From Cupriavidus sp. IDO (GTDB taxonomy: Bacteria; Pseudomonadota; Gammaproteobacteria; Burkholderiales; Burkholderiaceae): DNA of 46,128 nt. The notes beneath the pieces were generated by a model that saw only the letters and a program-made list of their open reading frames with translations, searched no databases and had not been told where the DNA came from. This document shows positions 33,972 through 44,248 of this stretch, in pieces (the stretch's first letter is position 1; the number at the start of each line of letters is the position of its first letter). The translations under genes and the position numbers were made by a program. The stretch covers positions 1 to 46,128 of the forward strand of contig NZ_JWMA01000013.1 of assembly GCF_000812465.1 (NCBI RefSeq), read 5' to 3'.

Positions 33972-36900
33972 ATGGTCCCGTCCATGAACCTCAACCTGAA
34001 TCTCACCTTTCCGCTGCGTGCATTCGGCGCGCCGTCTGTGCCGTCACCATGGGACAGCACAGCGCCGGTGCGGGAGGAGTTGTTTGGCATCGAACGGCTG
34101 GAGCAGCACGCGCAAAGCCTCGCCGCAGCCCAGCCGGTGACAGCATTGCCGCCACGCGTGCCATCGCTGCGCAGCCGGCTCAGCGACAATGCGACCATCC
34201 TGCTGGCCGCCTATCGGGCCAGCGCCGCCGAGGTGGAAGGCGGCGCCGAGGTGGCGCCAGCGGCGGAATGGCTGCTCGACAACTATCACATCGTCGAGGA
34301 GCAGATCCGCGAGATCCGGGACGACCTGTCCCCCGGCTACTATCGCCAGCTGCCCAAGCTCGCGGAGGGGCCATTCACAGGCTATCCGCGCGTCTTCGGG
34401 CTGGCCTGGGCCTTTGTCGCCCACACCGACAGCTACCTCGACCCCGACATCCTGCGCCGCTTCATCGCCGCCTATCAGCGCGTCCAGCCGCTGACGATCG
34501 GCGAACTGTGGGCGGTTGCGATCACGCTGCGCATTGTTCTGGTCGAGAACCTGCGCAGGCTCACCGGGCAAATCACCGCCGGCCGGGTTGCCCGCGCCGA
34601 TGCGGATGCTCTGGCCGCGCGGCTGCTGGCCACAGGGGGCGCCCGCATGGCACTCGAAACGGATATTGCCGCACGCCCTGCTGCGCCGCTGTCCGAGTTG
34701 TTTGCCGCGCAACTCGCCAGACGCCTGCGCGACCAGGACCCGAGAATCATGCCGGCACTTGGCTGGCTTGAGGCCCGCCTCGGGCTGCAGGGCACTTCGG
34801 TCGATGAGGTAGTGCTGCACGCGCAGCAGCGGCAAGGCGCCTCCAACGTGACGGTGCGCAACATCATCACGAGCATGCGGCTGATTTCCGATATCGACTG
34901 GGCTGAGTGGTTCGAGAGCGTCAGCCTGGTCGACGCGCGGCTGCGCGCGGGCAGCGCCTTTGCCGGCATGGACTTCCCGACCCGCAACCTGTACCGCAAT
35001 GCCATCGAGGAGCTCGCGCGCGGCGCCTCCTGCCCGGAACTCCGGGTTGTCGAGCTGGCGCTCAGCGCCACGCAAGCGCCCTGCGCATCGGACGATGAGG
35101 CCGAGGCCGAGCGCCGGCGCGATCCCGGTTATCACCTGATTGGCTCAGGCCGGCGCGCGCTCGAACGTACCATCGGGTTTCGCGCCCCACCCCGCCTGTG
35201 GATCAGCCGCTTCAGCAAACAGCTGGGCATCGGCGGCTACGTTGGCGCGCTCCTGTTCGTCACGCTCGGCCTGCTGGCCTTCGCGCTATGGATCTTGCCA
35301 GTTGCCAGCCTGACGCCCGGCTGGCTTGTCCTGCTGGGACTGATCTGGATCGTACCGGCCAGCGAGATCGCGGCAACGCTGGTCAACCGCGCGCTTGCCG
35401 GGCGACTGGGTGCGACGATCCTGCCCGGCCTGGAACTCAAGGCGGGCGTGCCGCCCTCGCTGCGCACGCTGGTGGTCGTGCCAACGCTGCTGACCGGCGA
35501 GGCTGACCTGAGCGAGCAGATCGAGCGGCTGGAGGTGCATCACCTCGCCGGCGCAGGCGGCGACCTGAGCTTCGCCTTGCTGACCGATGGCATCGACGCC
35601 GACCAGCAGGTGCTGCCTGGCGACGCCCACCTGCTTGCCGGCGCCAGCGCGGCAATCGCCCGCCTGAACCAACGCCATGGCCCGGGCCCGGCCGGCGACC
35701 GCTTCCTGCTGCTTCACCGCCGGCGCGTCTTCAATGCCGCGCAAGGCAAGTGGATGGGATGGGAGCGCAAACGCGGCAAGCTGCTCGAGCTGAACCGGCT
35801 GCTGCGCGGCGCGACCGACACCAGTTACGTGGCCATCGATGGTCAGGCGCCGCAGTTGCCGGCCGGCATCCGCTACGTCATCACCCTCGACGCCGACACG
35901 CGGCTGCCACGTGACGCCGCACTGCGGCTGATCGGCAAGATGGCCCATCCGCTGAACCGGCCACGCTTCGATGCGGCCCGGCAGCGCGTCGTGGGCGGTT
36001 ACGGCATTCTCCAGCCGCGTGTCACGCCTTCGCTGCCGATCGGCCGTGAGGGTTCGCTCTACCAGCGGGTCTTCTCCGGGCCGGGCGGCATCGATCCCTA
36101 CGCGGCTGCCGCCTCCGACGTGTACCAGGATCTCTTTGGCGAGGGTTCCTTTACGGGCAAGGGCATCTATGACGTCGATGCTTTTGAAGCCGCGCTCAGC
36201 GGCAGGGTCCCGGAGAACGCGCTGCTCAGCCATGACCTGTTCGAAGGGGTGTTCGCCCGCGCCGGGCTGGCCTCCGACGTTGAGGTGGTGGAGGAGTTTC
36301 CCCCGCGCTACGACGTGGCGGCCAGGCGGCAGCATCGGTGGACCCGTGGCGACTGGCAACTGCTTGGCTGGATCTTCGGGCACCACCAGGGCATCCACGC
36401 GGTGCCGGCCATCGGCCGCTGGAAGATGCTGGACAACCTGCGCCGCTCGCTGCTCGCGCCCCTGTTGCTCCTGAGCCTAGTGCTGTCCTGGTTCCTGCCC
36501 TGGCCGGCGGGGGCACTGGCGACTATCCTGCCGCTGGCTGCCATTGCCATTCCGGCCGTCCTGCCCGGCATCCTGTCCGGGCTGCGGCACCGCGGCGGCA
36601 TGCGCCTGCGCAACCATGTGCAGGCGCTGCTCGCGGACCTGCAGCTAGCCGCCACGCAGACCTTGCTTGTGCTTGCGTTCGTGCCCGACCAGACCTGGCG
36701 CGCGGTGGATGCGATCGCCAGAACGCTGGCGCGGCTGTTTTACACGCACCGCCATCTGCTCGATTGGACCACGGCCGCGCAGTCCGCCACGCGCCCGCGG
36801 CTGGACCTGGCCGGCTTCTACCGGCTGATGGCCGGCGGCACGCTGCTAGCGCTATCGATGGCCACCGTCGGCGTGGGACTGTTGCCATCGTCATGGCCGC

Positions 36901-39900
36901 TTGTGCTGCCCTTTGCCCTGCTATGGCTGACAGCGCCAGCCCTTGCCCTGTGGACCAGCCGTGCGCCGACCGTTGCGCGCCGGCTCGCCCTGCCAGCGAC
37001 CGACGCGCTTGCGCTGCGCCTCGCCGCGCGCCGCACCTGGCGCTTCTTCGAGACCTTCGTCACCCCGGCGGACAACATGCTGCCGCCCGACAACTTCCAG
37101 GAGACGCCCAGGCCCGTGGTGGCACACCGGACCTCGCCGACCAATATCGGGCTCTACCTGTTGTCGGCCGTCGCCGCACGCGACTTCGGCTGGGCCGGGA
37201 CCACCGAAACGGTCGAGCGCATGGAGGCGGCGTTCGCCGCGATGCGCAAGCTGCCGCGCTACCGGGGCCACTTCCACAACTGGTACGAGACGCTGAGCCT
37301 GCAGCCGCTGCATCCCGCCTATATCTCGTCGGTCGACAGCGGCAACCTGGCCGCGCACCTGATCGTGGTCGCCAATGCGTGCGAGGAATGGACAAGCATC
37401 GCCGCTCCAGATCCCTGCCGCGGCCTGGCGGACACTGCGCGGCTGGCAAACGAGGCCCTGGCTGCGCTGCCCCTCGCGCACAGCGACCCCGGACAACAGC
37501 TTGGCGAATTGCTGGCCGAGATCGACACCATGCTCGCTGGCTCCCTCACCATGGCAACAGGAGCGACGGGGGCACCGGAGCTCAGGCCCCTCACAGACAA
37601 GGTCGTCAGGCTGGTGCACGACAACCACTGCGCCGCCAGCGATGACAGCGTTGCCGACCTGACTTTCTGGGCCGGCGCGCTGCAGCGTGCCGTCATCGAG
37701 CATGAGCGCGACCAGTTGCAGCAGGCTGAAGCACCGCAGGCACTGGCTGCCCGGCTGACGGCGCTCGCCCATACCGCGCGCGAACTGGCGATGGCAATGG
37801 ACTTCGCATTCCTGCTCGATCCGGCGCGCAAGCTGTTGTCGATCGGCTATTCGCTTGCCGACAACCGGCCCGATGTCAGTTGCTACGACCTGCTCGCCTC
37901 CGAAGCGCGGCTCGCCAGCCTGTTCGCCATTGCCAAGGGGGACGTGTCGACCCCGCACTGGTTCCGGCTGGGGCGCATGGCGACGCCACTAGGCAAGGGC
38001 TCGGCACTGATCTCGTGGTCGGGCTCGATGTTCGAATACCTGATGCCGTCGCTGGTGATGCGCGCCCCTGCCGGCAGCCTGCTTGAACAGACCGCGCGCC
38101 TGGTGGTGGCGCGCCAGCAGGGCTACGGGCAGTCGCTGGGGATTCCCTGGGGCGTATCCGAATCGGCGTACAACGCCCGCGACAGGGAGTTCACCTACCA
38201 GTACTCGAACTTCGGCGTGCCCGGCCTGGGGCTCAAGCGCGGCCTGTCCGAGAACGCGGTGATCGCCCCCTATGCCACGGGACTGGCGGCCATGGTCGAT
38301 CCGAAGGCTGCATGCGACAACTACCGTCGCCTGGCCGAACTCGGCGCCCTTGGACGCTACGGATTCTATGAGGCGCTGGATTACACGCGCGCGCGCCTGG
38401 CCGACAGCGAGACGGTCGCCATTGTGCGCAGCTTCATGGCGCACCACCAGGGCATGACCATCGTTGCCATCGCCAACGCCCTGCACGATGGTCGCATGCG
38501 CGCGCGCTTCCATCGCGAGCCGATGATCCAGTCCTGCGAACTGCTGCTGCAGGAACGCATGCCGCGCAACGTCGCCGTAGCGCATCCCCGCGCCGAGGAA
38601 GTGAAGGCCTCGGCGGCAGCGGTACTGCCCCAGGACTCTGCGGTGCGACGGTTCACGGCGCCGGCAAGTGGCAATCCGGTCACCCATCTGCTGTCCAACG
38701 GCCGCTACACCGTGATGCTGACCACCACGGGAATGGGCTACAGCCGCTGGCGCGACCTGGCCGTGACGCGCTGGCGGGAAGATGCCACCCGCGACGATTC
38801 GGGCTCCTTCATCTTCCTGCGCGATACGCAAAGTGGCGCCACCTGGTCTGCCAGCGCGCAGACGGGCGCCGATGGCGAGCGCGGCGGCGAAGTGGTTTTC
38901 GCCGAAGATTGCGCCGAGTTCGTCCGGCACGACGGCAGCCTGACAACCATCCTGGAAGTCCTGGTTTCCGGCGAGGACGACGGCGAGGTCCGCCGCGTAT
39001 CGCTGGTCAACAACGGGCGCCGCCCACGCGAGGTCGAACTCACTTCCTATGCGGAAGTGGTGCTCGCCACGCGCGCGTCCTATGATGCGCATCCAGCCTT
39101 CTCCAGGATGTTCATCCAGACCGCACACCTGCCCGAGTCCGGCGCGCTGACCGCGACGCGCCGCCTGCGCTCGCCCGACGAGCCGCCAGTGTGGGCTGCC
39201 CACCTCAGCGTAGTCGAAGGCGACCTGGTCGCCGACCAGCAGTACGAATCCGACCGCGCGCGCTTCCTGCAAGGCGGCTGCACGCCCGCTGCGTGCGCAG
39301 TCGTCACAGCCGGACTGCCGCTCTCGAACACGGTCGGCACGGTCCTCGACCCGATCTTCTCGCTCAGGCAGCGCGTGCGAATTGCGCCCGGGGGCAGCGC
39401 GCGGGTGGCCTTCTGGACGGTCATTGCGTCGTCGCGCGCCGATCTGCTCGCCCTGATCGACAAGCACCAGGACCGCAACGCCTTCGACCGGGCCAAGACC
39501 CTGGCCTGGACGCAGGCCCAGGTCGAGCTCCGCCATCTTGACGTCGACGCGACGGAAGCCGCGGACTTCCAGCGCCTCGCTGCGCCCCTGCTCTACGCCG
39601 ACGCCCGCTTCAGGGCCCCGCCGGACGCCATCCTGCGCGGGGCCGGTCCGCAGTCGGCACTGTGGCCGCTGGCGATTTCCGGCGACTTACCGCTTGTCCT
39701 CCTGCGCATCGACGAGATCGAGGACATCGTCCAGGTGCGCCAGTTGTTGCGCGCCCACGAGTACTGGCGCATGAAGGGGCTTGCCGTCGATCTGATCATC
39801 ATCAACGAGCGCGCCTCTTCCTATATCCAAGATCTGCAGATAGCGATCGAGACCGCGGTTCGCAGCAGCCACTCGCAAAGCCACGCGAGCGAGGAAGGGG

Positions 39901-42530
39901 TCCACGACTCGATCCGCGGCTCGGTCTACACGTTGCGTGCCGACATGATGCAGCCCGAAGCCCGCGCGCTGCTGCAGTCAGTCGCACGTGTCGCGCTGAT
40001 TGCCCGACGCGGCGCCATCGCGGACCAGCTCGCCCGCCTGCCCGCAGTGGCAGGCCCGCTTCCTGTACCTGTCCGGCGCCGCAAGCCCGCGCCACAGTCA
40101 CTGCCGCCGGTGCCGGCGCAGCCCGGGCTCGAGTTCTTCAATGGCCTGGGCGGCTTCGACCAGGACGGCCGGGAATATGTGGTGGTGCTGAACGCCGGCC
40201 AGTCGACCCCGGCCCCATGGATCAACGTGATCGCCAATCCCGGCTTCGGCTTCCATACGTCGGCCAGTGGCAGCGGCTACACCTGGGCGGAGAACAGTCG
40301 CGACAACCAGTTGACGCCCTGGTCCAACGATGCGGTTGCAGACCCGTGCGGCGAAGCGATCTATGTCCGCGACGAGAACAGCTTCCAGATCTGGAGCGCC
40401 ACCGCGCAGCCGATCCGGGACAACGGCACCTATACGGCCCGCCATGGGCACGGCTACAGCCGCTTCACGCATGAGGCCAACGAGATTGCGCTGGCGTTGC
40501 TGCAATACGTTCCACTGGACGATCCGATCAAGATTTCGCGCCTGACGCTGCGCAACCTCTCCAGCGTTTCCCGCCGGCTTTCTGTGACGGCCTATACGGA
40601 ATGGGTGCTCGGCACGTCCCGGGGTGCTTCGGCGCCGTTCATCGCCACGGCGCCCGACGAAGCCACCGGCGCCATCCTGATCCGCAATCCGTGGAGCACG
40701 GGGTTTCCGGGTCGCGTGGCCTTTGCCGATCTTGGCGGCAGGCAGACCGCCTGGACCGCCGATCGTACCGAGTTCCTTGGCCGGAATGGCGGCCCCGAAG
40801 CGCCCGCGGCGCTGCTCGGCAAGGCGCCCTGGTCCGGCACGACCGGTTCGGGCCTGGATCCCTGTACGGCCTTGCAGTGCAATGTCGAGCTCGCGGCCGG
40901 CGAGACCGTCGAAGTCGTTTCGTTTATCGGACAATGCGCTTCGGCTGCCGAGGCCAGCGCGCTGATTGCGCTCTATCGCGAGACGGATCTCGACGCGGCG
41001 CTGGCTAGTGTGACCCGGCACTGGCAAGGCCTGCTTGGCGCGGTACAGGTCAGGACGCCGGACCGCGCCATGGACATCATGCTCAACGGCTGGCTTCTCT
41101 ATCAGACACTCGCCTGCCGCATCCGGGCACGCTCGGCCTTCTACCAGGCAAGCGGCGCCTACGGATTCCGCGACCAGTTGCAGGACCACATGGCGCTCAC
41201 CGTTGCCAGTCCGGACGCAACGCGACGGCATCTGCTACGCGCCGCCGGGCGGCAGTTCGTCGAGGGCGACGTCCAGCACTGGTGGTTGCCGCATTCTGGG
41301 CAAGGCGTGCGAACACGGATCTCCGACGATCGCGTGTGGCTCGCGTTTGCGACCGCCAGCTATATCGCCAGCTCGGATGACACCGCCGTGCTGGACGAGA
41401 TGGTGCCGTTCCTGGAAGGCCAGATCCTGGGCCCCACCGAGGCCGACGCCTTCTTCCAGCCGATGGTCTCGGATGTATCGGCCTCGCTGTTCGAGCATTG
41501 TGCGCGGGGGATCGACAGCTGCATGGCGCACGCCGGCGACCACGGGCTGCCGCTGATCGGCGGCGGCGACTGGAACGATGGCATGAACCTTGTCGGGGCC
41601 GGCGGCAAGGGCGAAAGTGTCTGGCTGGGCTGGCTGCTGGTACGCACCCTCGCCATGTTTGCCCCGCTGGCGCAGACCCGTGATGCCGGGCGCGCCCGCC
41701 GCTGGCAGGCGCATGCGGCCTTGCTGCGCGAGGCGCTGGAGCGAGAGGCCTGGGATGGCGACTGGTATTGCCGCGCGACCTTCGACGACGGCACCTGGCT
41801 CGGCTCGAAAGACCGTGAGGAATGCCGTATCGACGCCATTGCGCAGTCCTGGGCCGTGCTGTCGGGCGCGGCCGATCCCGCCCGTGCCCGTGCGGCGATG
41901 GCCTCGCTGGAAAAGTACCTGGTGCGCCACGAAGACGGGCTGGCACTGCTGTTCACCCCTCCCTTCGACAAAGGCCCTCTCGACCCCGGCTACATCAAGG
42001 GCTACCCGCCCGGCCTGCGCGAGAACGGCGGGCAATACAGCCATGCCGCGATGTGGGCAGTTCTCGCTTTTGCGAGGCTCGGCGCGGCCGACAAGGCTGT
42101 CGAACTGTTCTCGCTGCTCAACCCGATCAACCATGCGCTGACACCTGTAGCGGTCGAGCGCTACAAGGTTGAGCCCTATGTGGTTGCGGCCGACGTCTAC
42201 TCGGTGCCGCCCCACATCGGCCGCGGTGGCTGGACCTGGTACACGGGTGCCGCGGGATTGATGTATCGCGCCGGGGTGGAAGGCATCCTCGGCATCAGGA
42301 AAGAGGGAAACCGGCTGGTCATTGCCCCTTGCATTCCTGCCTCGTGGCCGGGCTTCAAGGCCACCGTGAACGTCGCGTCGACTCGTTATGAGATCAGCGT
42401 GGAGACGCCGTTGCACTGCGCCAGCGGTGTCTCGCAGGCGATCCTTGACGGCGTCAGCATCCCATGTAAGGACCGCCAGGCTAGTGTCCCTCTTGATGGG
42501 GGCGAGCACACGCTGCTGGTCCTGGTCTAG
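33972..42530 (+). CDS. ndvB: Cyclic beta-1,2-glucan synthase, full length
   Basis: 2,852 residues, close to NdvB/ChvB/Cgs of rhizobia and Brucella (about 2,830-2,870). In order: an N-terminal region (1-410); membrane helices near 425-475, 825-870 and 955-995; a GT84 glucosyltransferase between them (YVITLDADTRLP near 637, QHRWTRGDWQLLG near 786); a glycoamylase-like domain near 1290-1535 (GIPWGVSESAYN, MAHHQGMTIVAIAN); and a C-terminal GH94-type phosphorylase-like part to the end (GGGDWNDGMN near 2529, GRGGWTWYTGAAG near 2753). It makes cyclic glucan from UDP-glucose at the inner membrane; the product is an osmoregulated periplasmic glucan. No NdvA-type exporter is in the window. ATG 33972 or 33984 may start. 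Confidence 0.95.
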   Translation: MVPSMNLNLNLTFPLRAFGAPSVPSPWDSTAPVREELFGIERLEQHAQSLAAAQPVTALPPRVPSLRSRLSDNATILLAAYRASAAEVEGGAEVAPAAEWLLDNYHIVEEQIREIRDDLSPGYYRQLPKLAEGPFTGYPRVFGLAWAFVAHTDSYLDPDILRRFIAAYQRVQPLTIGELWAVAITLRIVLVENLRRLTGQITAGRVARADADALAARLLATGGARMALETDIAARPAAPLSELFAAQLARRLRDQDPRIMPALGWLEARLGLQGTSVDEVVLHAQQRQGASNVTVRNIITSMRLISDIDWAEWFESVSLVDARLRAGSAFAGMDFPTRNLYRNAIEELARGASCPELRVVELALSATQAPCASDDEAEAERRRDPGYHLIGSGRRALERTIGFRAPPRLWISRFSKQLGIGGYVGALLFVTLGLLAFALWILPVASLTPGWLVLLGLIWIVPASEIAATLVNRALAGRLGATILPGLELKAGVPPSLRTLVVVPTLLTGEADLSEQIERLEVHHLAGAGGDLSFALLTDGIDADQQVLPGDAHLLAGASAAIARLNQRHGPGPAGDRFLLLHRRRVFNAAQGKWMGWERKRGKLLELNRLLRGATDTSYVAIDGQAPQLPAGIRYVITLDADTRLPRDAALRLIGKMAHPLNRPRFDAARQRVVGGYGILQPRVTPSLPIGREGSLYQRVFSGPGGIDPYAAAASDVYQDLFGEGSFTGKGIYDVDAFEAALSGRVPENALLSHDLFEGVFARAGLASDVEVVEEFPPRYDVAARRQHRWTRGDWQLLGWIFGHHQGIHAVPAIGRWKMLDNLRRSLLAPLLLLSLVLSWFLPWPAGALATILPLAAIAIPAVLPGILSGLRHRGGMRLRNHVQALLADLQLAATQTLLVLAFVPDQTWRAVDAIARTLARLFYTHRHLLDWTTAAQSATRPRLDLAGFYRLMAGGTLLALSMATVGVGLLPSSWPLVLPFALLWLTAPALALWTSRAPTVARRLALPATDALALRLAARRTWRFFETFVTPADNMLPPDNFQETPRPVVAHRTSPTNIGLYLLSAVAARDFGWAGTTETVERMEAAFAAMRKLPRYRGHFHNWYETLSLQPLHPAYISSVDSGNLAAHLIVVANACEEWTSIAAPDPCRGLADTARLANEALAALPLAHSDPGQQLGELLAEIDTMLAGSLTMATGATGAPELRPLTDKVVRLVHDNHCAASDDSVADLTFWAGALQRAVIEHERDQLQQAEAPQALAARLTALAHTARELAMAMDFAFLLDPARKLLSIGYSLADNRPDVSCYDLLASEARLASLFAIAKGDVSTPHWFRLGRMATPLGKGSALISWSGSMFEYLMPSLVMRAPAGSLLEQTARLVVARQQGYGQSLGIPWGVSESAYNARDREFTYQYSNFGVPGLGLKRGLSENAVIAPYATGLAAMVDPKAACDNYRRLAELGALGRYGFYEALDYTRARLADSETVAIVRSFMAHHQGMTIVAIANALHDGRMRARFHREPMIQSCELLLQERMPRNVAVAHPRAEEVKASAAAVLPQDSAVRRFTAPASGNPVTHLLSNGRYTVMLTTTGMGYSRWRDLAVTRWREDATRDDSGSFIFLRDTQSGATWSASAQTGADGERGGEVVFAEDCAEFVRHDGSLTTILEVLVSGEDDGEVRRVSLVNNGRRPREVELTSYAEVVLATRASYDAHPAFSRMFIQTAHLPESGALTATRRLRSPDEPPVWAAHLSVVEGDLVADQQYESDRARFLQGGCTPAACAVVTAGLPLSNTVGTVLDPIFSLRQRVRIAPGGSARVAFWTVIASSRADLLALIDKHQDRNAFDRAKTLAWTQAQVELRHLDVDATEAADFQRLAAPLLYADARFRAPPDAILRGAGPQSALWPLAISGDLPLVLLRIDEIEDIVQVRQLLRAHEYWRMKGLAVDLIIINERASSYIQDLQIAIETAVRSSHSQSHASEEGVHDSIRGSVYTLRADMMQPEARALLQSVARVALIARRGAIADQLARLPAVAGPLPVPVRRRKPAPQSLPPVPAQPGLEFFNGLGGFDQDGREYVVVLNAGQSTPAPWINVIANPGFGFHTSASGSGYTWAENSRDNQLTPWSNDAVADPCGEAIYVRDENSFQIWSATAQPIRDNGTYTARHGHGYSRFTHEANEIALALLQYVPLDDPIKISRLTLRNLSSVSRRLSVTAYTEWVLGTSRGASAPFIATAPDEATGAILIRNPWSTGFPGRVAFADLGGRQTAWTADRTEFLGRNGGPEAPAALLGKAPWSGTTGSGLDPCTALQCNVELAAGETVEVVSFIGQCASAAEASALIALYRETDLDAALASVTRHWQGLLGAVQVRTPDRAMDIMLNGWLLYQTLACRIRARSAFYQASGAYGFRDQLQDHMALTVASPDATRRHLLRAAGRQFVEGDVQHWWLPHSGQGVRTRISDDRVWLAFATASYIASSDDTAVLDEMVPFLEGQILGPTEADAFFQPMVSDVSASLFEHCARGIDSCMAHAGDHGLPLIGGGDWNDGMNLVGAGGKGESVWLGWLLVRTLAMFAPLAQTRDAGRARRWQAHAALLREALEREAWDGDWYCRATFDDGTWLGSKDREECRIDAIAQSWAVLSGAADPARARAAMASLEKYLVRHEDGLALLFTPPFDKGPLDPGYIKGYPPGLRENGGQYSHAAMWAVLAFARLGAADKAVELFSLLNPINHALTPVAVERYKVEPYVVAADVYSVPPHIGRGGWTWYTGAAGLMYRAGVEGILGIRKEGNRLVIAPCIPASWPGFKATVNVASTRYEISVETPLHCASGVSQAILDGVSIPCKDRQASVPLDGGEHTLLVLV

Positions 42531-42793
42531 CTCCACGTATCCGGGCAGTCAATCCGTGTCGGCGCCGCGTCAAGCGTACGGCACCGGACTGACACGAGAT
42601 CCCATCCGAACTACGCTCTGAGCAGGATAGAGCTGTCGCTATCGAGACAACGTACCGGCGACAAGTACTTCAGCGAATCCCTCGAATCGGTGTTCTGGAT
42701 TTCATGGCATGGCCATCGACAACGCGATCCGCTAGAACGGCTGCCATCCGCCTGGTTGAATCAGCGGAAGGCATGCAGAACAAGGAGCGCATC

Positions 42794-42952
42794 ATGTCAA
42801 TTGGACTCTTGTTGTTGATTGTCTTGGCTATCTTCCTCGTGGGGGCAATCCCCACCTGGTCGTACAGCAGCGGATGGGGCTACGCGCCATCAGGCACTCT
42901 CGGGGTGCTTTTGGTTGTGGTCCTTGTCCTGTTGCTGCTGGGCAGACTCTGA
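42794..42952 (+). CDS. DUF3309 small membrane protein (copy B)
   Basis: 52 residues, identical in sequence to the copy A gene (helix, PTWSYSSGWGYAPSG loop, helix). The first gene after the synthase. The upstream match to copy A begins near GCGTACGGCACCGGACTGAC at about 42575, so B has lost the His-rich gene that stands here in A. ATG at 42794 with AAGGAGCG. Confidence 0.85.
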   Translation: MSIGLLLLIVLAIFLVGAIPTWSYSSGWGYAPSGTLGVLLVVVLVLLLLGRL

Positions 42953-43152
42953 GGCGGGTTATCGGAAACGTCCCGGACACCGTGAGCCGCCGTTGCAAGG
43001 CAGGCTCATGGCTGGCTTCCTGAATCGCCGAAATCCAATCTGAGGAGCGCGCTACCGGGCACGCGCTCGGTGACAACTTGGTTGCCACCTTCCATCGCAC
43101 GGCCAGGTTGCCTCAGCATCCGGCTCGCAACACCAATAAAGAGGGATACATC

Positions 43153-43329
43153 ATGAACAAGGACCAAGTGAAGGGCCGGGTCACGGAGGCTGCCGGGAAA
43201 GTCAAGGAAGCCTTCGGCAAGATGACTGGAAACAAGCAAACGCAAGTTGCGGGAACGCTGAAGAAGGATCTTGGCAAGACGCAGGCAGCGTACGGCGACG
43301 TCAAGGCGGATATCAAGAAGGCGGAGTAA
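43153..43329 (+). CDS. CsbD family stress protein (copy B)
   Basis: 58 residues, the same protein as in copy A (MNKDQVKGRVTEAAGK ... ADIKKAE). Several silent differences in the DNA confirm that it is a separate locus and not an assembly echo. Preceded by AAAGAGGGA; followed by the conserved stem-loop. Confidence 0.92.
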   Translation: MNKDQVKGRVTEAAGKVKEAFGKMTGNKQTQVAGTLKKDLGKTQAAYGDVKADIKKAE

Positions 43330-43378
43330 CAGAATATGGAGAGGGCGAGCACCCGAGCCAATGCACCGCCGGCACGAT

Positions 43379-43412
43379 GGCAAAGGCGGCCAGCCGACCA
43401 GCCGCCTTTGCC
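43379..43412 (+). terminator. Perfect 12-bp stem-loop after csbD (copy B)
   Basis: GGCAAAGGCGGC (43379-43390) with GCCGCCTTTGCC (43401-43412). The loop bases differ from copy A while both arms are unchanged, which suggests that the structure is constrained. No T-run follows. Confidence 0.55.
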
Positions 43413-43457
43413 CGCTTTCGGCCTTTCCTCGTTACATGCCGGCGTCAGGAGACACCC

Positions 43458-43709
43458 ATGCTGGACACGATGCTGAATCGGTTCCCTCCCCTGGAGCAGG
43501 AAGCTTTCCGCGAGACCTGTCTGCGTAACGGGGTCGCACCCGACGGATTTACCGTGACAGCAATTGAAGACGCGGCAGGCGCTGTGCCGGCTCACGGCCG
43601 CACCATCTCGGTAGGCTTCGGCAGGGAAGTCCGCCAGTACGACGGAAACCTGGGCGCGCAATGGACCGTCGATTTCGAGGACGACCTGAGATCGCGCGTG
43701 TTCGGCTGA
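43458..43709 (+). CDS. Uncharacterised 83-aa protein (copy B)
   Basis: 83 residues, nearly identical to the copy A product, with R instead of Q near residue 8 and R for K near the end (DDLRSRVFG). Same AGGAGA ribosome site. Conservation of the protein with few replacements suggests that both may be expressed. Function unknown. Confidence 0.75.
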   Translation: MLDTMLNRFPPLEQEAFRETCLRNGVAPDGFTVTAIEDAAGAVPAHGRTISVGFGREVRQYDGNLGAQWTVDFEDDLRSRVFG

Positions 43710-43885
43710 ACTCTACTTCTCTGCGCCACCTTTGCGCCCGCGTACGCCAGCGGACCGACTTCTTGCGCCCATAAGGGGAACATTGTCTCGACACTGGCAG
43801 GCGACCGGGCCTTTGCAGCCGGATGCTCGGGACCTATGGAACAACGATACCCGGCTCCCTGCGTGGCCGCAGGAGGTAGCAAGAA

Positions 43886-44101
43886 ATGAAACGCACACAG
43901 ATATTCCTCAAACGGGCGGCAATCCTTATCGCCGCACTTGGCATAGTCGCCTGTAGCGGCATGAGCCGGCGAGACACCGATACAGTAGTGGGTGCAGGCA
44001 TCGGAGGCGTGGCGGGCGCCGTGCTGACCAGTGGCAGCGCGTTAGGAACTGTCGGTGGGGCCGCTGTAGGCGGCGTCATCGGCAATCAGGTAGGCAAGTA
44101 G
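43886..44101 (+). CDS. Glycine-zipper lipoprotein, OsmB-like (copy B)
   Basis: 71 residues, identical to the copy A protein: lipobox LGIVAC, then a glycine-zipper hairpin (VVGAGIGGVAGAV, GGAAVGGVIGNQVG). Likely outer-membrane located and stress-induced by family analogy. AGGAGG precedes the ATG. Confidence 0.88.
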   Translation: MKRTQIFLKRAAILIAALGIVACSGMSRRDTDTVVGAGIGGVAGAVLTSGSALGTVGGAAVGGVIGNQVGK

Positions 44102-44248
44102 CGGCAGCGGCGCGACGCAATGGACGCCGCGCAAACGATGCTCAGCGATTCGCGATGCTCGCCTTGCGCTGCCTCCGTACGCTGTCGTACCGCAATGCCA
44201 TCCGCATTGACGTAGGCTGAATTCATACCTCGAACACTGGAGAGAATC

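Noticed and set aside
37989..39536. Long minus-strand frame inside the glucan synthase gene
   Set aside because: An open shadow frame caused by high GC in third positions. The sense frame carries all family motifs.
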